Shown here one piece after another: positions 25,001 through 36,900 of a stretch of DNA of 64,000 bases; position 1 is the first letter of the stretch, and the number at the start of each line of letters is the position of its first letter. The stretch comes from Aphelocoma coerulescens (lineage: Eukaryota > Chordata > Aves > Passeriformes > Corvidae). Position numbers and translations under genes: made by a program. The notes beneath the pieces are model-generated. The model worked only from the letters and a program-made list of their open reading frames with translations. It did not search any database and was not told the origin of the DNA. Location of the stretch: the NCBI RefSeq assembly GCF_041296385.1, contig NC_091017.1, positions 48,234,214 to 48,298,213 on the forward strand. Direction: 5' to 3'.

Positions 25001-28000
25001 CATTATTATACATGTTACAATTTACTACCCTGGTTTTCTGAGGTAAAATATCTCTTGCTAAAATGTTATCAGATTCATAATCCATTATTGCTCTGTGATG
25101 TCCTTTCTAGAAAAAGGAAAAGGATATACAGATATCAGATAAACTCTTATGCACACAAAAGGCAGCAGATACTGTCTGTCAAGTTTGACACTCCTGAATC
25201 AAAGAGAACACAAAGCAGATTAATTTTCCCCACTTGTACTATTTGTTTCAGGAAGAAATGAAGACATTTTATAATAGCAATACTCATGCAGGAAAACATG
25301 AGGAGTTCCTTACTGCAAAGCCAGACAAAGTGATCTAAGTTTTGCAAAAGAGTGAACCTATGACTATTGTCTTTACTACAAAATATGCCTACATGAATGC
25401 ACCTCAAGCTCTTCCTGGCACCATGGAAGCTCAGCACACCTCAGAGGAGCTCTAGTTGTGACATATGAAAAGCAAGGAGAGAGATATGCATGGAGGAGAA
25501 ATTTTGGGGAGTATCCGGTGATTCCTACTTGGTAAGACAAAGGATTGATTCTGCAAAAAAATAATTCCATAGATGTCAAAAGTGACTGAATATTCAAACA
25601 GACTTTGGGCTCATTGGTTCAAATAAATTTTTATTACACTTTGCCTACCGCAAAGATAAATCTCTCAGCATTTTTCTACAAACTTTTCCTATATGCTACA
25701 GATATCATCAAATTCACATGTTGTAATATTAATATAAACAGATTAGACATTCCTGTGGATTTAATTTCTGGGTGTTCTTTACAAGAACAATTTAAAACTT
25801 CCCCAATGGTCCACTATCAGAGTTAGAGTAGGTTGCTGTAACAGACCTTTCTCCTGAGCCAGCCAATGTGGTATCTTTCAGCATGATTTTTGTGCTATGT
25901 ACTAATAAATTAGAAAAATTAGGATGTTTTAAGGCAGCTAGATCATGTACTTGCTCTGTTTGCAGAAAGGACAGTCCTTTAAGGCTTATTCCACTGATAA
26001 ATAATTGATTGCTTGATAGTAGCTCCCATTGCCTTCTAGAAAGACTAAACATTAAACACTGCTGTATCTGTACAAGACAAGACACTGCTGAACACAAATA
26101 CATCTGTTCTATCCTAGCAAGGTACTTCAGCACTTGGCTCTTTAGTTCCTGCTTTGTGGAAGGACTATGCAATTATATAATATAAACCAGCATTACAAAG
26201 CACAGATTCAAGTTTACAATGTATAGAAACATACTTTTTATTTATAGTACTGAAATTCATACTCTCCATGGGAAAAAAATAAGGAACAAATATTCCTTTG
26301 GAATGTTAATTCTGTACCTATTACATACTCATTTCACGCTGGTGCAAATTAAAAGTCTCAGTGAGATCAGTGTCAAGACTCCCTCAGAAATGCTGACATC
26401 CTGAAGCATTGCAGCACCTCATGCCCTGTCTCCCAACAGACATTTTGTCCCTCAGGCCCATTCACCTCTTTATCTCCCTGCCACTTTGGGAAACCAAGCA
26501 TAAGCATCCCCTGTATTGTAGCAAGTGACAGGTTATCTGCAGGATAGAAGTGGCTCTGCAATATCCCTGTATTCAAAATATCGAGAGAAAGTAACTACCT
26601 CATACTTGTATGCTTAGGTTGTACCAAGGTTTCCAGTAGAATTCTAATTGTTGGAACTATGGGAAGAAATATAGTGGAATTTAGATCTCTGACCAAAGCA
26701 AAATACTGGTTACTTTAATGATTAATACAAACTGGTTTTTAACTTGTGGAATACCACCAATTTTCTTCAATGAAGTTTGCTTAGAAAAAAAAAGATTAAA
26801 ACCATGTTTATATATTGAAAGAGAAGACATGTCTGACTGTTAATTAGCAATCTTGTTACCATGTGAATTTTAACTAGAAAAAAATAAAAATAGTTTCTGT
26901 AGAAAATGTCTGTTGCAGAAAAAGAATGTGTCAAGTTCCAAGCTTGACTATGAAACATTAACATAACAGAAACCAGGTTTTGTTTGGGGTTTTAACAGTT
27001 TGTTTCCAATTGTTTTCCTCGCTTCTTTTTTTCACATATGGATTCTAAAAACACCAACAGATGTTCTTTGGCAAATGCCTATGTCCACTGAATTTGTTAA
27101 AACCTTCCAAATCACCTCACAGCTTTTTTTTACATCTCATTGCAGTGTCTCCAAATCTGTTTGCAGCCCAAGAATTCTGAAGCCATTTAGAAAATCAGAT
27201 GAGATATATTTAATGTTTAAGTGTCATTATTTTAAAAAATAAATCATGAAGAAAAACGGATTCTCCTTATCCTGATATTTGAAATAAAAGATTTTGGTCA
27301 CTTTGTTTAGCACAAGAATTTATTTCTCTGTCTTTTGGAAATACTGTAATATATGATGGCATTATTTTCTGCATTTTAAAAATTGCATACTTAAGAAATG
27401 TTTGCTATATGTATTTCAGAACTAATTTTCTATATCTTTAAACAGAATAACATTATATAGCAGTTTCAAAATAGCTGTGTAGATGGAGTTAAAATAATTT
27501 TCTGTCAAGGTAGTTAAAAAAGTGAAGATATGAAATCCCATCAAAATCACACTGCAGGAGATCAAATAATGCTTAGGACTTTCTGGGTATTGCTTGATTT
27601 TGGAAAATAAAATAAAATATCAAAAAAGGTTGCTGCCTGGAAAGTGCAGATTCTGTGAGCATGGACTTATAATCCTATTTATAATCAGACTGAAAGAAGA
27701 CTAGACTTGGCATTCTGGTCAAAACTAAACAGGAATTTGTCAGAGCATGCCATTCGCTTTCAGGGCTCCTTTTTGTTGCTTGATGTGTATTATTTCTTTT
27801 GCTCTTTTTCGTAAATGCTAATGACATACATACAATTACACATTTTAATTACAGATTTATCAAATTGCTAAAATTATGGGTCTGCACATTTCTCAAATAA
27901 ATAGTTAAATACTGTCTTTACTGACAGAATATTCATTCACTAGCTTGGTGTAGAAAACCAGCAGTTAGGTTTGATTACACAGAATAATTATATGGCTTGG

Positions 28001-30677
28001 GCTTTGAAATTAGAAATGCATAATATAAAATGTGAGGAATATTTCTAACATGGGACTAAATTGGGCAAAAAGGCTTTACTGATCTGGAATAGATCTTAGT
28101 GTTGTATGACCTGGGTTGGCCTGATCTTTTTTCCATCTAGAAAAGCTTGAAAAAAATAACAATCTGCTCACTTCTTTGCTAGAAATCAGGCAGCAAGCTA
28201 CTTTTTACATATCAGACATTATTTTTTTTATGTCAATACATAGTTATACAAAGCAGAAGCAGATGCCAGCACAGCAGAGAGCTGAATTATCTAACAAATA
28301 TTTTAGCACTACAAAATAGTAATATTGGTACTTGCTGAAAATATACATCCAGTACAAAATTTGATAAAGTTATTCCTGTGCCATTTTGCATTTAGATTAG
28401 AAATAATTTAGATGAAAAACCAAACCCAAACACACAATAGGATTAAGCTTCTGAAACAAACTGAGAGGAACTAAGTACATCCATTTTAACTTTGTATTTT
28501 TGTCACCTTTTGTCGCTTTTTCATTCCGTCTGGAACTATTATATACAAACAGGAAAAAAACCCCACTTGAATATAAGAGCATTAACTATGAACGTTTTAA
28601 GGCTTATTTCTGTCTGAAAACTGATTATTTAAACCAGGAGGAAAAGATTAAAATTTTTTAGGAAAAAAAATGGATGAAGAGTTCATCTAATTCTAATCAG
28701 CTGCTGCATTCTAACTCGTTGTATAGATATGAATGTAGATTATTTTGTATACTTTTTATTTCCTCAGTAATCAACAAAGTAAATCAGTTCCTTTCGTAAG
28801 CATGGGATATATAATTAAAGCACACACTTAAAAAATTATGTACCTATATATCCTTATTCTTGAGAATGCTCTATAGAATTTGAACTGTGCATGCAAGGTT
28901 TGTAGGATGAGGCCCTTTGGGAGCTTTCCCATAACATTTTTTTTCATAGACACAGCCAGTAGTGCCACCTACAGTTAAGGCTGCTTGTGGCTTTCTATTA
29001 CAAGACCACTTTTGGTTAATTATAATGTTCTAAAGCTGATGGTTTTGGTAGAAGCTGTCTCTTAGAATACTTGTCAGTATTTTTTGTTTCACCACAAATA
29101 GGTTTAGCCGTTCTGATGGTATGACAGATGATGTATTTACTTTCTTGGCATTGAGAAGAGGACAGAAATGAAAGCACCATAAACCACATTCAGTAATCTT
29201 GTTGAAAACCTCCAGTCCTCCCATTTCACATCAAATATGAAGAGTCTGGCTACAGCAAAGCACCTTAAGAGGGACAGAAGTCAATGGTAATGTGAGAATT
29301 ATGAAGTGGGAAGGGAAGGAAATTGAATGAAAAATCAGAAGGCAACCCTGGATGGAGAAGAGATTAGGCAAATAAACAGAAGAACTAATAGAGGACTAGA
29401 GAGAAAAGGGTCAGTCATAGAGCAATTTTTTGGTAGAAACTCATTTCCCTGAAACCTGAAATGGAGTATACACTTTCCACATTTTTCATGAGGACTTTCA
29501 TCATTTTATTTCAGGAAATACACATGAAACCAAAAGCTAACTAATAGCCTGATCCATCCATTTCCAGTTTTGGCCTACAGAAATGAGGACTTAGACCTGT
29601 CTAAAAGAAAGTAGCCATGTAAGGTGGTAGGAATTCATAGCATGGGTGCAGATATTTCATTCCCACTGATAGAGTAGTTTAAATTTAGGAAATTACAATT
29701 GGAAACCTATGTCAGAAGACCATAAAATGTCCATAAAAAATACTCAATACGTGATGTCTGGTGACCGTTCCTTGCTCCAAGTTCCCTTCACCTTCATTTT
29801 CATCTGTATTTCTCTAGACTTACATTCCAAATATCCAAATTTAAATGCAGAGTACACTGCTTCTTTATATTGTGAAAACATTATTGCTGTTCCTCAAGAC
29901 TGTATGTACTGTGGTGACTTGTGACAGAAAGCAAACACTTTTGATTTGAAGATCAAAATTTTCAGCAAAAACTTTTAATTCACATTGAAAAGAGCCCTGC
30001 AGCCATATTCCCCTCTATTTTGAAAGTGAAAAATTTTGCTATTAAAGATTTATCATCATTAGTGCATCAAAATATTGTTTATTATTCTTTATTATTTTCC
30101 ATGTCTTTCCTTATAAAAACAACTTTTAAGTCTTATAAAAAAGATTTAGAGAACTCATGTAAACTTAATTCCTCTGGAGCAATTTCAGAATTTCAGAACA
30201 ACGTATTGATTTTTGATCCAAGCTAACATAATGAATGCTTAACAGATGCCAAACAGAAAATGTCCTACACTGAAACAAATGGTGACTTTGATGACACAAC
30301 ACAAATTTACCAACCTACTTCATATAGACTTTATGGAGCCAACCTGTTACATTCTTACAGACAAGGTCAACCAATGCATGCTTCATCAGATATGGGGCTT
30401 TTAGGTGATCTAAAGGACCTAAGACAAAGTTGTGAATACTGAGAAACAGTGACATTTTCAGTCACCTCAAGTGATACTATTCTGTATTGAAACAGTGACT
30501 GGAGTAGACGCTGTTCCTTACTTGGCTGAACACCTTTACCCTCCTTCAGTCACTTGTGAATAGCCTGTCTGAGTGTTTGCAAACAATAATTGCTATGCAG
30601 GATGTTAGTGCAGTATGCAGAAGTAAGCTTGTTCTTTCCCATTGCACTTGCTTGCTCTGTGTCTACTTAGCTATGCA

Positions 30678-30717
30678 AAAGGAAAACATGAGCAGCGAAA
30701 GGAAAACATGAGCAGCA
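30678..30717 (+). repeat. tandem duplication, 20-bp unit x2
   Basis: A 20-bp unit ending ACATGAGCAGC plus one base is repeated directly, with a single difference at the unit boundary (G versus A). A third partial start (AAAAGG) follows. It is consistent with a recent slippage or microduplication. Confidence 0.85.
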
Positions 30718-31004
30718 AAAGGCATAAAGTGCAGCTGCACAAGGTAAGTCATTTAAGGACAGACATTTAAGAGAAAATGTTCCAAAAAGAAACAGATAGC
30801 AAGGCTGCTAACTACTGAACTATTTCTTTGTTTTACTTCTAACTGATGGATCGAATTATTTTGTAATAAAAAAGATTTTTTTTGTTGACGCATCAAAACA
30901 AAATGAGCTTTGGTTCATAACTTCTTCCATTTTACCTCCAGTCAGACTTTTCTCATTAGATAAGAGCAATGTATGGTGGGATTGTGCTGTAATCAAATCT
31001 CTCC
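30718..31004. other. spacer before the ERVL-like LTR
   Basis: No gene or recognisable element. AT-rich sequence with no frame of note. Confidence 0.6.
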
Positions 31005-31449
31005 TGTTGGGAGAGAGTTTTTAAAGTCCTTGCTAGGAGTTCCAGGGACAAACGGGGTCTCTCAGCCTTTGCTGCTTCTTGATAGTTGTTTATTAAGTCT
31101 TATGAGAGAAAAAGAGTCACCAGCGTGATCCAGACATAGCACAAAGCAGAGAATGCAGGAGAAAGCCCAATTATCAAGATTACACAGCCTTTTTAAAGGT
31201 AAATCAACCAATGGTTACTAAAAACGTACATTATTTTTATTTTTCTGCCAATTATTTAGTAACACAGCCAGGAACTGCGGAATTCTTTGTCCAATCATCC
31301 CAAACTACTTTTACTGCAGAATATGGAGTAGTAGTAGTAGAAGAAGAAGGTTTGGAGAACAACAACAATCCTCCATTTGGATGTTTTTTGCTTTTATCTA
31401 TTTACTACATTAACAAACCCAAAACCTCTAAATTTTTCACCCTGTGACA
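31005..31449 (-). mobile_element. solo LTR, ERVL-like (songbird type)
   Basis: Read on the minus strand, the unit starts TGTCACAGGGTG at 31449 and ends CTCTCCCAACA at 31005, 445 bp in all. Inside are a (TTC)n/(TAC)n stretch (GTAGTAGTAG and GAAGAAGAAGG on +, about 31328-31350), a TTTAAAAAGG box as probable TATA (about 31188-31197), and AATAAA at 31089-31094 about 100 bp downstream. I recognise the text as an ERVL-class LTR common in songbird genomes. No 5-bp target duplication is readable (TCTCC before, ATCTT after), so the ends may have drifted or the solo LTR may be a recombinant. No ERV coding sequence flanks it. The 78-codon + frame (31211-31447) and the 3' part of nearby frames are by-products. 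Confidence 0.85.
31089..31094 (-). terminator. polyadenylation signal of the 31005-31449 LTR
   Basis: AATAAA on the minus strand (TTTATT on +), about 85 bp from the LTR's 3' end, the expected position at the R-U5 border. Confidence 0.65.
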
Positions 31450-33845
31450 ATCTTACATAGTAGTCTATCACCTAATTTACACTAGTGTAGTTTCTAGTTC
31501 TTTTCTAATAGTAGGAAGTTTTTTCCACGGACAGAGGTCAAAAGCTGTGTTGTTCAGGGGGGTGAAATTCTTCAAAACAGGCAGAGAAATATTCTCTGCA
31601 CTCTGGGTTCCCACAACCAGGAACACAAACTGGGTTACCAGAGGACTAACAGGAGACAAGACAATCAGGGTAAGATTTTCTCTTCTTTGCCAGTTGCTAA
31701 TGACTGCATTTTCCTTTGAGACAAAAGAAGATGGAAACCAGTATCTCACATATTTCTTTTATTAACACAAATTATGTCAGTGTCAGTTATCTTCAGAATT
31801 CTGACAGCTAACTGTAGTTAGTAAGATATAACTGAGATGCCAAGAAACAAAATAAGACCTCAATTTAAAGTTTGAAGTAATTCCTGAACACAGAGAGCTT
31901 GTACAATATTGAACATGTCTTTCTGGTAGTGAGATCATTTTCTTAGAGACACAAAGTATGCTGCATTGGCAATACCAAATTCTTATTTTCCCTACTGAAA
32001 TTTCCCTAATGTTGTATCAATCATTAAACCATTCATTTAAAACTTGCTTCAAATACTTCCCTTGTTAAAATAATATATGACTGGCCAGATTTATCTATCT
32101 TTAAATGCCCTGTGACATTAAAATGAAAATAAAAGGCTTCTAGTCTAGTTGAAATGCTTGATATTTTTCACAAGACAACTTCTATTTTGTACATATATAC
32201 CAGTCAAGCTATTAGAATTTTCACTCTACACTGAACAAAACAATATATTCCCTAATATATGATCAACCTGAGGACCTAAAAGTCAAAAAAGCCCAACCCA
32301 GAAAGTTGAACAGGAAAAGAGTAGTATTGTTTCAAAGAAAATATCATGTAGAGCATACTTAAGACCTTATGTTTTGTTACAAATATTATTATCATAGATT
32401 ATTGGAGAACTGTTGGAAAATTTGTGATACTATTTTTTTTACTAATAGAATTTTTAATATTTTTGCATTCATATGGTAAAAAAATGAATTCTTATTGTTT
32501 AAAGGTGCTTATCTAACTAAAAAATAATGGGATACATTTTGCATTTTTTCTGTTTCTTAATACTTTGAGAGTGTTTGTAGACTTATCCCAATCTTGGAAG
32601 ATGTTTTCCTTCCTTGAATTTTGTTATCAAATTTATTAACTGTGATTAATGCACTGTTTTAATAAAAGAGCATGTAAACAATGAAGAGTGAAAAGTTCCA
32701 TTTCAGTCTCTACAAGCTTTTTATTTTTAAAGACTTATTCAAAGAAGTTGCATTTTTGAGACTAAGCCTACCCCAGAAGAAGCCCTAAGAAGTTTATTAC
32801 TAAAAAATGGGAAATGTGAAAATCAGGAAGAGATAAACTGTGCATATTTTTATTGTATAAAAGCTTAGGAATGGAGAAAAAACCCATGCATGCATTAATT
32901 ATTTTTGTTCCATTTATCATGGATAAGTTTAACAATTTATAAATAGTCAATGAAAGAAGTCATAACTAACCCAATGACAATGGTGTTCAGTATTCAGGAG
33001 TATATAAAACAGGAATATTCTTGAGATGTGTAGATCAACTACTATAAATTATCTGAAACAAATCTTACGTCTAATTTGCCCCTGGGGATGATAAATAGAT
33101 AATGCTTTGTCTTCAAGAGTATTGAAACTAAAAAATTTACAGGAGAGGCTGGAAGTAGCTAAAAGATCATGTTGTTTAAATCACAGTGCAAGGCTCCCAG
33201 ACATTCAAGTAATCACTGAGAAGAGTTATATTTAATTCTTTAACAATGAATTAGGATTTACTTCACCTGAGTTTATATATTTACAGTTATTTACTATAAG
33301 ATTCAAGTGTTGAATTGAAAAATTTCTTAATCTTTTGTGCTGTAATGACCCCGGGTTTTTTAGCTATTTTTGGTGCAAAGGTGAATATAAGTAACTGTGA
33401 CATTTGGTATATGAAGGAAGAGCTGAAAGAAAATACTGTTTATATAGTTTTTATATTTCCTCTTCATAAACAGGAAAAGCAAGACTTTTTTTCCTTTATT
33501 GTTCTAGTACCTTTTATAAATTGGTTTTAGTAAAATCTTCAGCTCATTTCACCTTACTTAATGCCTTGTATCATACCTCTAATTGTTTTAGTTCTTTTGA
33601 CTGGAATTTCTCAGACCATCTTTAAGTTGACTGCTGCCTAGTTTGTTTTTTTTTATCTCTTTTGTTCAGTCTTTTTCCTAAGGCAACAGTTCTGGCTTAT
33701 TGGTTTTTAATAGGTGTAATTTAAAGCCACCCCACAATACTTTAAAAATATGAACAGTTCTTTAAAAATATTATTCAAATCTCAGAATTTATTATAAATA
33801 TCACTGACCTTTTGTCCTCCCATTGTCTCTTTCAATTTTCTTGCT
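31450..33845. other. AT-rich noncoding stretch, no gene recognised
   Basis: No supported gene or element. A 90-codon minus frame at 31477-31749 and a 72-codon plus frame at 31547-31765 cover the same DNA and match nothing I know. Confidence 0.6.
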
Positions 33846-33927
33846 GAAATTAACAGGTTATCCTGCAATTAATATAAATCCTATGCGAAATTAACAGGTT
33901 ATCCTGCAATTAATATAAATTCTATGC
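33846..33927 (+). repeat. tandem duplication, 41-bp unit x2
   Basis: Two directly adjacent 41-bp copies (33846-33886 and 33887-33927) begin GAAATTAACAGG and end TCTATGC or CCTATGC. They differ at one base (C versus T near the end), so the duplication is much younger than the surrounding repeats or is kept uniform by conversion. Each copy carries a TAAT core. Nothing suggests coding function. Confidence 0.92.
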
Positions 33928-36900
33928 TGACAAGTTATTCTCCATACTATATTAACCATCTGTAGCATCAGATGACTTCACTATATTGAACATAAACAAT
34001 TTGAGGGCTTTTTGTGTTTCATCACAGGCATTTCAAGGGGGAAGATGACACCAACAAAAGGAAATATGAAGTTGATATAAAGTATTCTGAAGTGTATCTA
34101 AAGCAGTGTTTGCTAAAACTATAAGACTTTAGTGGGCTTACAAAATACAATACTTTGAATTGAAAAGTACCTTGTGAGTAGACTTACCATATGCTATGAT
34201 AACATGTATTTCTTTTTGCAACTAAAAATATGTCCCTTTTAATTAGAATTCTTTCCTTAATAGAAGTCTTCTGATTAGTTTCTATTGCTAATTGTTCTAT
34301 TACTATGCATTCATGTGTGAGGGAATTTATGATCATCTTTTTTCTGAACAGCTGTCTTGGATAAAGGATCTTTACAGTTATTTTTTTAAAATATTATTCT
34401 AAAGGGACTGTAGCCATCTTTCACAATATATTTCTGCCTTGAAGTTATAGACCTCTCACTTATTTTATGCAGAGAGATATCATCTCAGATCACAGCTTTT
34501 TATTATTATATAACTCTTTCAGGGAATAACATAGAGGAAAAGAGTAGAGGAAGACCAAAACGCTGCCTTCCAGAGCTTCTACTTTACAGAAGAGTGGATC
34601 CTAGCGTTTGCCTTTCATACCTTAACTCTTATTCCCCAAATTCCTTCAAATTGTCTGAACATCTCTATTATTAAGTACTAAATATACTTCATGATAAGTT
34701 AATAAATGTAGAAGGCGGCATTCTTCACAGCTATACTATAGCTTTCTTAATTTGCATACAATTTTGAATTTTTATCTTTATTGCTAAGAACTTTTAACAT
34801 CTATTATTACCAAGATCTAGTAAGAGGTATTTAGAATGATGGCTGTGATCTTACTGTTTTCTTTACACTTCAGGCTGTCCTGATAACTGAAAGATTATGA
34901 GGTTTTTTCCCCCTTAGGGTGACTTTACTCTCATCTTTCCTTACAACTACTTTACAACAGATAGGCAATCAATGACAGACAGTCAGAAATATCACTTCAA
35001 GAAAACAAAGCATTCATTCTTTGCATGTATCTTGAGGAAAGTTTCCAGTAGATCTATCTCCTTTTTTCATTTGTCTGCACACAAAATAGTCCCTTGGCTG
35101 ATTTGTTCAGAATTTCAAGGGATCCCAAAGAAATAACCACTTCACTTGTTCATTCATGACCCATCACGTCTAAGAGAGCACATTGCACACAAATGCTTTA
35201 TGCATGCATGATAAATCTAATGTGTCTAAAATATGTCTAAATCTCAGCACTTTCAGACCCGTGTTGTTTGCTGAACTCAAAGCAAAAGCAAATTTTTGGA
35301 TAAGTACTTTAATGTGTGTTGTTGAAGCAAAAGTATTTCAGAAAAAATAGCCACCGTTCTGTATAGACATAAGAGCAGACACCACATATGTCTCAAAAAA
35401 TAATTGAAAATAAAGCAAAATAAAAAAGAATGTATTTTAAGTTATTACGGCATTATGGTGATACAATGTCTGATTAATGGATAAGTGTTCAGAACTTACA
35501 TACAGGAAACCAAAAAAAATATGAAAGGGAAGGACAGATGGTCTGTTAACAATGTTGGTTTTCAGGCAACGTTTTCTCAGTCCTTTAAGTCACTCTTTGT
35601 ATGAAAGACTGATGACCATCTGAGATGCTTCCGTGAAAAAAAACAAACAACCAACCTTAAAAATATCAGAAGGCACTGAAATAGACAAAAAAGTAAATAA
35701 AAGGCTATTTTTCAGAGATTAGTCAAAAAAACAAATTTGGATCAGAGAACACATTCTTGCCTTAACAAAAGGGAATGTTTTCTGAGCCCTCTAGCAGGAA
35801 CACTCTGGAAACTCAATTATTAATGTGAAGTGGTAAATCTTATGTGCCTCAAAACTCTTCATATTTAATTTACTGGTGCCTTCCTGATCCAGCTTGCTGT
35901 ACTAGCAAGGGAATAAATGCAATGATCTCAGTGGTCTTTCTTTTCTCTGATTTCTGTGAATCCATGTTCTTCATGTGATTATCATTAAAGAGATTATCCC
36001 TGAATCAGGACCATGTAAATATGTACAGATACAAAGATCCATAAGTGATAGACTTATTTTTTTCAGAATGTAAAATATTTAATTCCTAATCATTGAGTAA
36101 ATAAGAAAATTCAATAGTTATAGAATTAAAATCATCACACCTTTTTTTTTCTGCTTATTTGTTGGTTTATTCTTGCTATTCACTCTAAAATCAATTCATA
36201 ACTTGACCATATTTCTTTACTGAAGAAAAGCAAAAATTACAGAAGATTTGCAGTGCTATGAGTTGGCATACAGTTTCTGAACATTTCAACATGTGTTGAG
36301 TAAAACTATGAAAATGGTAATAATACGTCACATGTCAGTCACATTTTTCATGTATGTATCTCATTAAATTTAAGGTTGATCAATGCAGTATTATTCTACA
36401 TCATCATTAATTGACTGTAATCACTCACTTATAAATAAGATTTGAGGTTCAGAGGACTTATTTTGTTCCCAGATAAACCACATTCTGTTCTCTATCACCC
36501 CGTCCTTCCCTTTGAAACTCTTTCAAAGTTTCTACCTTCAGCTGGAATCATTCTTTTGTTATACCTATATCATGATCACCTTGGGAAAGACAAAAGTGCA
36601 ATAATTCACACTGAAAGGCACTGTTTGTGACACACTTATAAACACATGGTTTTCTAAAAGTGTTCTGGATAATTACTCTGTCCTTGGTAGAACTGTTTTC
36701 TGATGTATGCACTGAAACCCAAATGGTGTGAGCTCAGACAGTACACATAATTTTTCCAGCATCTATTACCAGACTTGGGACACTTATGTCTCAGTGTATA
36801 AGAATGGTGAAAATGAACAGAGCTTCAGGTTGAGTATTTTCAGATGTGGTTCATATCTTTATATAGATTCTTTTAACCACTCTTCATTATCAGAAGCTTG

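Larger units (their letters stand above)
20833..30677. other. AT-rich noncoding stretch with a cluster of chance open frames at 24.9-26.2 kb
   Basis: No supported gene. The interval 24896-26172 holds the longest frames of the window: 121 codons on + (24896-25261), 126 on - (25792-26172), plus 73-96-codon frames. None is recognisable and they overlap in both directions. Poly(A) runs at 21069 and 22015 are listed separately. Confidence 0.55.

Noticed and set aside
24896..25261. 121-codon + strand frame as a gene
   Set aside because: No recognisable domain or start context, opposite-strand frames overlap it, and frames of this length are expected by chance in a 64-kb AT-rich window.
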